Source of the DNA: Aphelocoma coerulescens
Taxonomy: Eukaryota; Chordata; Aves; Passeriformes; Corvidae
NCBI RefSeq assembly: GCF_041296385.1
Contig: NW_027184085.1
Span: 51,861,109-51,925,108, forward strand
Length of the DNA stretch: 64,000 nt
Direction of reading: 5' to 3'
Shown: piece after piece, positions 11,579-22,945 of the stretch
Numbering within the stretch: position 1 is the stretch's first letter
How the letters are laid out: every line of letters begins with the position of its first letter
Program-made: the position numbers and the translations under genes
Notes under the pieces: model-generated
The model's input: the letters and a program-made list of their open reading frames with translations, nothing else
Database searches by the model: none
Told to the model about the DNA's origin: nothing

Positions 11579-13022
11579 AGTCGAAAATAATGCAAGATTT
11601 TATTTTCTCAGTAAAGATAAGATTTTACTTGGTACCATCACTTTCTACATGGTGAAAATAAAAGTAATGGATGAAACTTCTGCATTATGAGAGATTTGAA
11701 CTCTCACAGGTTTGTGGAAGAGGGAGGGTTTAGAGACTTCCCTTTCCTAGCAGGCAGGGTTAAAGGCGGTCAAGACTGTACATGTGGCAGCATTAATTAT
11801 CCTAATTCTCTGCAATTTCCCAAGTTTTCTGTTCCATTTTTGGCCTCTGGAAAGAAAGTATAAAATGCTCCTGCCCTCTCTTTTCAGTATTTTAATTTCA
11901 TACAGCACTGCTTCTTTCCCCTGCTGTCTGGCAAGGTTTGCTTAATATCTTAGTTTGTTCAGTGGCAAGCTTTGTCAGGATGGGAATCTCAGTCTCTCAC
12001 AGTGATAACAACTAGGACTACCTATGATCATGCATTTCTTCAGCTTTATTAATATGCTATGAGGTTTTTTTTTTATTTTTCCCCTTTTTAAGTTCCTCTG
12101 AGACTTACTGGCTGGCATAGCTCAAAAATGCAGTTTTTAAAATAGCAAAGACAGTTCCAGAAAGCCAAAATAAACTCCCAGTCTCCATCAAAACCGAGCC
12201 AAAACCAAAACAATCTCTTTTTTTTTCTTTTTTTTTTTTAATCTGGGCAATGCATGTAAGCCCCCTTTTCCATAAAACATTTATGGTTGACGTTTTTCAA
12301 GGACTGTGTTATTTTTCTGTACTCACTGCCTTGTGTTTCAGAACAATACAAAAAAGAGAAAGAATTTGTACATAATTTCTGGAGCTTGAAAAAAACTGCC
12401 TTGGTGGTGAAAGCATATCCAGGAGATACCAGGGAAGTACTAGCAGCAGCAGTTTCAGGGGATCTTGGTCAGAAGAAAATATTACTTTAACCTTTTGAAG
12501 CTCTTCTGTATCTGCTGAAACTCTTCAGGCACATTACAAAAAAAGTAAGACTTGTTGTTGGCTCTAATCTAAGCAAGGGCAAAAGGTGCAATAGGGGTAT
12601 GTTTTTAGAGCTCAGATTATAAAGTTATTTCTCATACTACACTTTAGATTCAGGGCATGGTGATAGTTCTCCTGAGCCTCCTGTCAAACAGCAGGCATTT
12701 GGCCTGCAGATGAGGGAAAAAAAAGGACATCTACCCTCCCAGATGTGAATGACTTTTTCAGGAAAATGCAGAAAAATCACTCCTTGGCTGTGTTTGCTTC
12801 GCAAATGGAGGAGCCCCACCACCCTGCAGCTCTGGGATGAGTTCAGCTGCAGTGCTAGGAGCTCAGCAGTGATTTTGCAGGCTCTTTTCTTTTGGGAAAG
12901 CAAGTACTCTTCCTTCTCACAGGTGGAAACATCTTCATCAGGATGGGAAGGAGTCAGAACCCAAAGTCACAACCGCTTCTTCAGTCAGAAAACACTTCCA
13001 GGTGCATCCATGTGCTCTTAGG
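11579..13022. other. AT-rich sequence with a weak exon candidate
   Basis: Unique-looking DNA with T-rich runs at 12065-12090 and 12217-12240. It contains a possible plus-strand terminal exon: a pyrimidine-rich stretch ending TTGTGTTTCAG at 12341, followed by an open frame to TAA at 12488-12490 (QYKKEKEFVHNFWSL at its start). I do not recognise the protein. No polyadenylation signal clearly placed for it was noted. Overlapping frames at 12637-13021 show no family motif. Confidence 0.5.
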
Positions 13023-13314
13023 TGTTGGGGTCCCTTCTCCCCTGCCATGTAGCCCTGGGAGGGGGGCCCTGAAGGGACAGACGTGGGGTTTCCTAGTCCC
13101 TGGTCAGCCTCGTTCCCCACTGGTTGTTTTGTGTTCCCCTGTGTGGGCAAGGACCCTCGGGTCCCGTGACTGTAGCAGTTCCTCGGCAGAGCCCCGGCCA
13201 TGTGGCTGGAGAAATAAACATCTCTGAAACACCTACCAAGAATCCGTCTATATATATTTCTTTTCCACGAGCCTTGTTGTCTCATACACGTGTTGCAGTA
13301 TCCCTGCTGTAGCA
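13023..13314 (+). mobile_element. Solo LTR, same broad family as the 58872-61257 element
   Basis: 292 bp, starting TGTTGGGGTCCC and ending GCTGTAGCA. It aligns by eye along its whole length with the LTRs at 58872-59162 and 60967-61257 (shared words include TCCCTGGTCAG, TGTGTTCCCCTG, GGCCATGTG and ATCTCTGAAAC). An AATAAA polyadenylation signal lies at 13213-13218. The flanks are near-identical 6-mers, CTTAGG (13017-13022) and CGTAGG (13315-13320), consistent with a 6-bp target duplication with one change. There is no internal region, so it probably arose by LTR-LTR recombination. Where the other copies read ATTGG it reads ACTGG, so the inverted CCAAT core is not intact here. Confidence 0.85.
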
Positions 13315-16300
13315 CGTAGGGACCAAATATTAAGTGACAGATGTGGGTGTTAAGCGGCACATAATAATTGAGGACTATGAGATAGAAAAATATAAATTAA
13401 ATCCTTTTCTGTGACATCTGAATAGATGTAAATTTTCATATCAGATGATTTAATGTTATTTCCTATGAAATATTGCTGTACCAACAAGGAGTTAAACTGT
13501 GCTTGAATTGTCAAAGCGTGTTCATAGAAATAATGGTATTTTATAAAAAAATTAAAAACTCTGGAAATAGCGCCTTTTTTTTTTTTAAAGAAAATCTCTT
13601 GGTATCTTTTCCCTCTGAGGAAAAATGAGGTTTCTATTGGATTCACAATACTCGCTTTGGCCTAAGAGGAGGAGCAAAAGAGGAGTATGATTTCACTAAA
13701 TGCCTCTTAAAATATCCAGCAGAAAAATTACTAAATTCTGTTATAGAACTAAAAAATAAAATAAGGATAAAGAAGAAAGCAGTACATTTCAGTGACTTTT
13801 TAATAGACAAATTGTTCCATCAAACTCTGTTACAACTTTTCAATTTGCATACTGTGAAGGGGTATCTCATGGCAGAGATGAGAAAGAGGACAGCAGCAGA
13901 AAAGGCAAGAGAAGTCAGAGATCAAAGAGTTGGACTCCTCCTCTTAAAGAGTGTTCTTATGATTGGAAGAGTTATTCTCTGTGAATGACACGAGGAGCTT
14001 CAGATTTATTCTTCCTTACTTGCTGTTGTGAAAAGTTTGCTTCTGTTTTGCAGGTCAGAGTCTGTCTTGACAGATGTTCCCTCTCTGTTGCCTTTTGCTA
14101 GATCTTTAGGTTCTCCAATGTGCACCAGGCAATGATGTTGTTCTGAATCTGAATCTGTCAAAACAATGTCTTCCTGACCGCTATCAATTTAATAGTTAGA
14201 ACACTTGTAACGTAAGAGTTTTTGTTAGAAATGTTACCATGACTGATGCATTATACTTACAATTGGGATTTCCCAGTGAAATATTTGTGGTTTTATACAT
14301 TTACCTAACAGGCAAACTCCATGCTCTTACTGTTCCTCCATAAGAAAAAAAAGTCCTCAAAGACGGGAGAAAACTGGAGGGAACTATGTGAGTTTCTAAG
14401 TTACTGGAATTATAAATCAGAGTGAAGAATCTAGAGGGTTGTAAAGTGTCCTGGAAGTTTTAAATACTCAGCACCCTGAGAAAAGAGAAAAAAAAAAAAA
14501 AGAGGAATCATGCCAGGTGTACATTTACAAGTATTTACACCTATTAAGTGACTCCTGCTCTTTTGCTCTTCTGTCCAACATCTCCTGGTGGGCCTGGCAC
14601 TTAAACTGAACTGTTTCACGAATTTCCAGATGGCCTCACCCTCATGTACCTCCAGCCTAATTCTGAAGAAAAAATATTGTGGTGTTCCTGGGTAGAAATT
14701 GTTAATGTCTTTGTGGTTTTTGAGTAGGAATGCAAAGTATTTGCTTCTTTAGGCAAGTTGTTGATAAGGAAGAAAATAGTACAAAGATAAAATAATTTAG
14801 TCAATGAAAAAATAAATTCCTATGAGAAAAAACATCCTTAAAAATCCTTAAATAAAGCACTGGATTTATAAAAATGGTAAACTGCTGCAGAAGCGACTAC
14901 TGGTGAAAAAGAACCCTTTAGTATAAGGTCAGTGCTATATATTTGCCTTTGAAGAGTCTGTACAGTATGTATTCTTCCTCAAGAGCCTGCTGTGCCAAGA
15001 AGATTCAAGTAATGCAGATTCAAAGAACTTTAAGTCCTGAACTCTGAATAACTTCATGTTATGTCTCACTGAACTTAGCAGTGACTTACTAAAGCAGACT
15101 TGAAATACCAAACAGCTACAGAAAGCATTTTTGACAACTGTCTTTCTGCAAAGCAAATCCATCAGAGATTTCTGTATGGGTTTTGTTTTGTGTTTTGTTT
15201 GTTTGCTTGTTTGTTTTTTGGTGGGGAAGGTAAGGTTTATTTCATTGTAAGAGTGAGTTGGTGGGAAAGAGACCAGATGTAACTTTAAATATCCAGGCCC
15301 AGTTTCCATCATTCAGAGCCCATCAATTCACTTTAACAGTGAATGCTGTCAAAATGACTTCTTCAGAAACTCCTCCCTGCTGAACTTCTCTGAAGATCTC
15401 ATCCTTAGAGAGCATTTTTCCTGTCAGTGCTGGAAACAAAACTTCTTGTTAGGTATCCCGTTCTAACACTGTCTTTTCAGAAACATCACTTTGCATCTGA
15501 CTTTCCTGTAACCTCATTCACCATTCTTCAGTGCACGCTTGACATCATTCATATTTCATTGCGACAAGCTCTCTAAATTCTAATACAGAAAACTTCTTAA
15601 AAATGTCCTTTTATGTGATGGTTATCGAATTTGGGAATCATCATTAATTTACTATAACTTAATTAATTAAGATGAATGATATATACCTTTTTGGTAAATG
15701 ACAGTGAAATATGCAGTCTTTTCCCAGGCATTAGTATTTTTCTGGTGTCAGTATATCTTTTGATACATATCACATTTATATTCCTATTTATTTTACTTGG
15801 AAATCAATTGTACCGGATATGCTTTCTCCTAGAGCAGTGCTCATTTGACTGGTTTGCACTGGAATCTCTTTCCTCAGATTTTTTAAGCTCTTTCAGAATC
15901 AAATTGTATTTGGAAATTATATGTTCAGAGGCACAAATAAGTTTCATTTGATTCTGGCAGACAGAGACAAATGTAAATGCACAATAAACAACTGCAGTGG
16001 TCATACTGAAAAATATTTCCAAGGTTACAATGTGCATCATAATCTTTTCTGTTTCTTTTCTATATCATGACCTTTGTGTTGCAAGAAAGGTTTGTAATAT
16101 TTCCCTCATCCGGCCTGAAACCAAGGAGTGCTGACTGTAGTTCTCTTGTTTTGCTTCTTGGCCCGCACTATCATGTTTTGTGCACTGGGCTGGAGACAGT
16201 ATTTTTCACTCCAATTACTTGTGCAGCAGCAGCAGTACAGTGAGATACTCAAGAGCTTGACATGAAGTATGTGAGCAAATTCCATTTTCTGCCTTCATTT

Positions 16301-16814
16301 TACCCTGACTGCTCTTTTGTCTTGCAAAGACTTTGGCACATCCTGTTTCTGTTGTGTTAACTGTAGCCACAGTCTCTAATTTTCATTAATAACAACATTA
16401 ATTTGAGATCATTATGTCAGTAAGGCTGAGTTTCCACTGCCAATCAACACCTGAGATGATAAAAATGTTGGTAAGGGAAATATGAGCAGAAGACATAACT
16501 AGGCAGGAAACTTTGAATCATATTTAGTGGAAAGAAATTCAGCCAACAATAATAATAGTATGTTGCTGACTGAGGACCCCATCACTGCAGGTAAAAGTGA
16601 GCGCAGGCACTCCCTGTTTGAAGAATGTACCTATCCCAGGAGGGGAAAAGGAAGCAAAAGACTGAAAGGCTGAAATGAGAGAGTGAGGTAGGGAGAAAGA
16701 CAACCTAGCAGCTCTTGCATTGGAGGCAGGGAGGACAGATACAGACACTGTGGCTTTCTGCGGGAAAAGATATAAGGACTTTCCCTCTTCTCTAGCCTTT
16801 AATCTCTAGTCTTA
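13315..16814. other. AT-rich sequence, no gene recognised
   Basis: No LINE, LTR or gene seen. Small features: a 14-nt palindrome CTTAATTAATTAAG at 15658-15671, a TTTG-rich run at 15180-15225, A-runs at 14341-14351 and near 14490-14502, and one copy of a 40-bp sequence at 16084-16123 that recurs at 18002-18041. Open frames such as 14935-15312 (-) and 15676-15951 (+) are in AT-rich DNA with no motif. Confidence 0.65.
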
Positions 16815-17061
16815 AGCTGCACTGAGGGAACTTTATGTTAGATGTTAGAAAAAAATTCTTCACTGAAAGAATGATTGTGTGCTGCAATTGTCTGCCCATG
16901 GAGGTGGTGGAGTTACTGTCCCTGGACATATTTATAAAAAGACTGGACGTGGCCCTCAGTGCCATGGTTTAGTTGATGAGGTGGTGTTAGGTCATAGTTT
17001 GGACTAGATGATCTTAAAGGTCTTTTCCAACCTAGTTCATTCTGTCATTCTGTGATTCTGT
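16815..17061 (+). mobile_element. CR1 LINE 3' end fragment
   Basis: The last codons of CR1 ORF2 and its 3' UTR, in plus orientation: a degenerate RxDVRKKFFTERM-like stretch (about 16838-16875), then the VVELLSLDIFIKRLDVALS-like block, then TTGGACTAGATGATCTTAAA and AGGTCTTTTCCAACCTAGTT. The end is the family's diagnostic repeated octamer, ATTCTGTCATTCTGTGATTCTG. It is 5' truncated, as is usual for CR1. Confidence 0.93.
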
Positions 17062-20000
17062 AGATGGCACCAAAGATGTGCTCATAACATTTAGGGATAT
17101 GAGCCCTTGACTTCTGGCATCAGCTCAAGCATGTAATTTTCAGTACTAAAAATTAGGTGCAATGAAGAGTGGTATTTTCAGAATATTGACTGCAAGATGA
17201 CCCAACTAGAGTAGGTTCAGATGTAATTTTATAGTACCTTCAATCCCGTCTAGCTTCAGCACCTGCATGACCGTCACACTTCTCTTTCCACCTTCACTCT
17301 GCTCTGCTGCTTTCCAGTGTTTAGAAAGCTGAGGCCACTAGGCAGCGTGAAACTGAAAGAATTCTAGAGCAGCCCAGCTCCAAGATCCCCACTACCTGCC
17401 TAACAGTAGTGCAGTGGGCAAGGAAAGACAGAAGATGGCTACCGTGTTTTAAATGGCTCTGTAGAGACTGCCTAATGCAACTGCAAAACTGCATCCTCGG
17501 TGACTTGTTCTGACTTCATTAGAAGTCCTTACTTCTGAGCAGGGTTTGCAAAGTGATCATAAGATACTACCAGCATCTGAATCTGTATTGGCCCGCACCA
17601 GTAAAATGACTGTGTAAAGTAGAGAGCAGAGGAGAATCTGCCTTTTTGCTTCCAGATTCACTATCTGCCTGTTTTTTTTGCTTTCCTTTTCCCCTTGTCC
17701 CCCATAAGTGCATGCACTGTCAACTGCTAAAATTATTTAAGACATCTAAAGAACCAAACTCAATAACTTTTCTAAGGGCTCATGATGGAAGAAGATCTTG
17801 TTCTGCAGACAACCTTTTATAATGAGATTCAGAAAAAAGGCTACGACATTAACACCGATGCAGTAGAAATACAAGGAAAATGTCCTTGAAAACATCTGTT
17901 TCTGTATGGGGGATGCAAGTGCAGCAACATTCTGAACTTATGGTAGGAGATATCTATGAAGAAACTCATTAACCAGAAAATAATTTGGATTTTGGGCTGC
18001 CAGAAAGGTTTGTAATATTTCCCTCATCCTGCCTGAAACCAGAGAAAGGTGAAGGATCCTGAACTGCCCTACAGGATAAGGACATGCATCTAGCAGGAGA
18101 AATAGTTTGTGATTATGCCTGGTATACAATACCATAAATTAATTCAAACAGAGATTGCACTGATTGTACCAAGAACTTTAATTCATTTAATTTAAGGATG
18201 AATCAGCATTTCTAGAATGCAAGTTTAAAAATGTTTTCCTGACAAATGCGGGATATTCTTGTGAGATATAATGCAGTTCTCAGAGCAGCTGCTTTTCTAT
18301 TTCGCTGGAAAGGATTCTTGCAGCTGTTCTCTGGACTGTCTTCCACTGAGTAATGGTGTGGAGCATGGTGCTGAATTCAGCTCTAGTACAAAACTCTTCT
18401 CCTGGTGAGCTGTGTCTCAGCCAGCAAATGGAGCAGTGTGAGGGCTTGTCCTCTGGACCACACCTGATCTCCAGGCAGCTTTCTCTCCAGGTCAGTATAG
18501 TTTCATGCAAAGTCCTTACTGGGACTGCTCTCTGGCCTATGCTAAATCACAGTCTGTGCTCGGGACCTGTTTCATCCACACCTTCAGGGCCATACAGTTG
18601 TTCCCATTACATTGTAGAACTGTCCACTGGCTGAAACATTATTAACCAAATAGCACAGTATGAACGTTCAGCTGATACATGATTTTCTCAGTACCAATAC
18701 CTTCTAATAAGAGCTATAAATGTCAGGAGTCATCTGGAACCCCTAGTTTATATCTGAGCTGAAAAATGAGCCCTTCAATACTTTGCACTAAGCTGAATCA
18801 TTCAGTCGGTAAGAGTGCCACCTATTGAATCACCAATGCTATTCCTACAGGAATCCTTTTTCTCCCTTATTGCACTGACCACGATCTGTCTCAGTTTTGG
18901 AAGTTACCTGAACATGTGCCTAAGACCTTCTCAAAGCTGAGCACATGTTTAAGGACCCTTTCATATGTAGAGACATCTTGCAGGCTGAAAATCAGAATTC
19001 AGAAATACAAGTTTGTATCCCAAAGTTGCATTGCTCCTAGCTATAATTTCATGATGTCAAAGTGGCTTACCAATAATTCAATTGTTCCATTAGTTTTGTG
19101 TAACTATGTTAATAGAGTTAACTGAGTTAATACATGTATAATTTACCAGTCTATAAACTAAATAGTTTAAATGCAATATTAAGACTCACCGGGGTAATAG
19201 CTTATAAAATGTGCTGCCTGCATTTGCTCTGGAGCAGCTGGAACATGGAGCTGCTGTAAAGCAGCAGAGAGGAGAAATTACCACACCCAAGGTCCATAGA
19301 AAAAAGGGAGAAGACTGTCGAAGTCAGGCTGTAAGATGCTGGTTGGATGGGTATGTTTGGAAAATGCCGATAGAGTGTTACATGCCAACCTTGCTGCTGT
19401 GTTACACTGTTTTTAGTTTAATATTGTGCCCCACTTTATTTTTTAGAAAGAAATCCCAGTTACATAGCTGAGCCATGAATTCCTTTTAATCTGAGAGAAG
19501 CACTAGCCAAAACCCCAAATAACCATAAATTCTGCCTGCAAGGTATACCTCCTACTCAGTGGTTTTGTGCCTCATAGGACCATGTCTACAGAGGAAATGA
19601 ATGAGACATGTGAATCACACCTATGTCTTACACGAAGATAATTAAATTAAGTGTGAGCTGCTGGGGATAAAATAAATAATAACCTGAGAGGTCACTGATT
19701 CCAAAACCTGAGGTAAGGGTTCAAGCATATCTGTTTTCTTTTAAAAAAGCACAGTCCTGATATTTAAAGGTAACTTCAAATCTGAATGTTTACTAGCCTT
19801 AAAATTTTTCTGTTGTATATTCTGTAACTTGTTTATTCTATTTTCATATTTCAGATTGTGATTCTAGTTACTAAAACAAAAAGACTGGGGGAAAAAAGAA
19901 TTCCAGAATCTTAAAAAGTTGCATTCAAATTTAGTTAAAAATGCAGGCTGACATTTTAAAGGCACGAAAGACGTTTTCGTGTAGTGGTAGGAACGAATAT

Positions 20001-22090
20001 TCTACATACCCTCAAGTTTTTTGGGGTTTTGTCCTAGTGAAATCTCCTGCAGCCTTCTTTCCCTCTCTCTTTCTTCCTCATTTTTTTTCTTTTCTTATAT
20101 TTCCGATTTAAGCTTTCATCTAGCTTTCCAGATGTAAACAAACCAGGTGCATATTTTGTGGTCTGGCAATACAAACTAGAAGCCACTGTCTAACACAGAC
20201 AAAATGAACCTGCTTTGTCTCTTTTCTGCTCATTTAAGTTCTTGCTAGTTCAACTGGGGAAGCAATATATGAGACAAATGTCACGCTATAAACACATAGT
20301 TATTTACTATGACTTGCAATGGTGTCAGCTGTTAATGGGTTTTGAAGTCACTAAGAAGCATTACTGGGAAAGTTTACATAGAAACTGCTTGGGGTTCAGA
20401 TATGTACCTCTTTCAGTCACAAATACACATTTAATAATTAAATAATAAAACAGTTAGTTTTGTTTGATTTTTACAAAGTTGGGTGACTAGGAACCAGCCA
20501 CAGGGAGGCTAGAGAGATTAGACTTTAACCACAGCTATGCCACCGGTGATCACAAGAAACCGTCTGGAAATCTCAGCAGCACTTGCCTGTGTTGCTCATC
20601 ACTAAGCATTGCTGACACAAGCCCCTCAATGTCTTAGCTTAAAATCACATTTTAATTTGTGCATCTGTTAATTCTAAGGCAAAGTGACTCTACAGATTTA
20701 CCTTACAAATAATGAAAATAATCACAAGTGCCTATTCCACATGATCTTTTACTTTGCTGCAAAGCAGTTGTTTTCATCCCTGTTACTACTCAGGGCTAGT
20801 GGAGACAGAACCCAGAGCAGGTGTGTCTTTGGAATAGGCTGACTGAAGAGCACCTGCTGCCTTATTTCTGCATAATGAAAGGGAGCACAGATTATTTGTA
20901 GTGAAAGACAGTTCAAAAAGAAAGTTAGCCATCAAAGAAAGCTAGCATCACCTAGATACAGCTTAATTCTTTTCTTTATGTTCTGATATGAAAACTACAC
21001 TCCATTTATCATATGTCTGAGAATAGAGTTTGGAAGTCGTCAGTTGGCCAAACATAAAACCTTCTATATGTATGAATCCACAAGGGGGAAAGAAACATAT
21101 AAAGTATCAGGTATATGTTGATTTTTTGTTCTTCTGACCTACTCTGTTAAGTAACTGTAGGTTGTTCTATTTGCTTTATTTGATGATGCTACAACAAGGG
21201 AATATGTCTAGGCAAGATAATGTTTCAGGCAAGATAAGCTATCTGAAAACCATAGAAAGCCAATATCTGCTGTCCTTGAACAGGTGAGTCCCTTATGAAA
21301 GTAAAGGAATATATAAAAACACAGGTTGTATATCCCATTCTTTCAATAAAAGGAAGAAATTTGATGCCTGTTGAAGGTCCTGGTACTGAGGATTTGTATT
21401 AACTGATGCATCTGTTCAAAGCTACAGCTTGTACTGAAGTTACCATTACCTGAGGGAGAACATATGCTGCCTTTATTCTTGTCCTCCACAAACAACTCAT
21501 GTTGTCATGGCCAGCAAAGTGTTTCCTAGTTAAGTGTGGCATACAGCTGTTTTGTTACAGATATTTCTGAGAGGAGTTTGGCAGCTGCAGGTTCTTTCAG
21601 TACGTCTTGGAAAGAACAGCAGCAGTTTTAGAATTTTACCACAGACACTGGATTTAGTGCTGGCTTTTTACAAGGATGGGGGAAATGATTTGCAGAATTT
21701 GCAGATCCTTGTCTTTTATTCACCTATAATTTTAGAAACATGAGCTCATGGTGCTTTAAAACACCTTAAACCACAGAGGGCTTGATATTTATTGTTATGC
21801 TACTTTGTCAAACTATAGAATCATAGAATCAGATATACTGATCTTATAACTCAAAAAATCCTTCTTCCATACAAGAATCCTTTGCCTTTCTAGCACCTTG
21901 TAGGTGTCTGGAGTGGAAATTAGTCTTTGCACTGGCACTTTCTGATGCACCACACAGGTGAAAAATTAAGTAGTAAAACAATAGCTTTCAGCATCTTAAT
22001 TGCTGTCATCAGTAGTGGTGGCTCAATATAGTCTATAGTCAATACATGGGGAAAAAAAGTTGTGCTCAGAGCAAACTAACTTCAGAACAA
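17062..22090. other. AT-rich sequence, no gene recognised
   Basis: Unique-looking DNA. It contains the second copy (18002-18041) of the 40-bp sequence first seen at 16084-16123. At 21817-21834 there is a short ATAGAATCATAGAATCA, like the outermost end of a minus-strand CR1, but no CR1 body follows. The open frames at 18280-18510, 18353-18634 and 19211-19471 have no recognisable domain. Confidence 0.6.
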
Positions 22091-22945
22091 GCATAGGATC
22101 ATAGACTCACAGGATGGTTTGCGTCTGAGGGACCTTTAAAGCGCATTTAGTCCAATTCTCCTGTAATAAGCAGGGACATCTTCAACCTGATCAGGTTGCT
22201 CAGCACCACATCCAACCTGATCTTGAATGTTTCCAGGGATGGGGCATCTACCAGTTCTCTGGACACCCCATTGCAGGACTTCACCAGTGTGATCATAAAA
22301 CACTTTTCTTATATCTAGTCTGAATCTAGACTCATTCAGTTTAAAACCCATTACCCATTGTCCTATTGTTGCATGCCCTGTTAAAAAGTCTGTCCGCTTT
22401 ACTTTTCTTAAAAGCCTCCTTTAGGTATTGGAAGGTCTCAATAAGCTCTCCTCAGAGCCTTCTTGTCTCCAGGCCAGACAATCCCAATTCTCTCAGCCTT
22501 TCTTCATTGGAGAGGTGCTCTAGACCTCTCATCACTTTTGCAGCTCTCCTCTGGGCCTGCTGCAACAGGTCCATGTCCTTCCTGTGCTGGGACCCCAGAG
22601 CTGGATGCAGTGTTCCAGGTGGGGTCTCACCAGAGCAGAGCAGAGGGGCAGAATCCCCTCCCTCCCCTGCTGCCCACGCTGCTTTGGATGCAGCCCAGGA
22701 CACGTTTGGCTCTCTGGGCTGGGAGTGCTCATGGCTGGGTCATGTCCAGCCTCTCATCCCCCAGCACCCCCAAGGCCTTCTCACAGGGCTGCTCTCCATC
22801 TGTTTATCCCCAGCCTGTGCTGGTACTGAGGTTTACCCTGATTTAGGTACAGTACCTTGAACTTGGTCTTATTAAATCTCATAAGGTTCCCATAAGCACA
22901 CTTCTAGAATTTGTCCAAGGACCTCAGGATAGCATTGTGCCCTTC
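22091..22945 (-). mobile_element. CR1 LINE 3' fragment (RT C-terminal half to 3' end)
   Basis: Read on the minus strand from 22945: RT sequence NLMRFNKTKFKVLYL (about 22899-22855) and QGKPQYQHRLG, then EGLGGAGG, then [17 protein letters not shown] (about 22650-22600), [18 protein letters not shown] (about 22530-22477) and FRLDIRKVF (about 22327-22301). The 3' UTR and the CR1 terminal wording end at 22091. Frameshifts break it. All open frames between 22136 and 22860, on either strand, belong to it. It is one of the longer CR1 pieces here. Confidence 0.93.

Noticed and set aside
15658..15671. 14-nt palindrome CTTAATTAATTAAG
   Set aside because: Short AT palindromes arise often by chance in this composition.
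21817..21834. Possible minus-strand CR1 tail (ATAGAATCATAGAATCA)
   Set aside because: The bases that follow do not match CR1 3' UTR wording, so the similarity is limited to the short tail motif.
22452..22860. Several overlapping open frames up to 164 codons on the plus strand
   Set aside because: They are antisense or off-frame readings of the minus-strand CR1 at 22091-22945. The same pattern recurs at 40032-40317.
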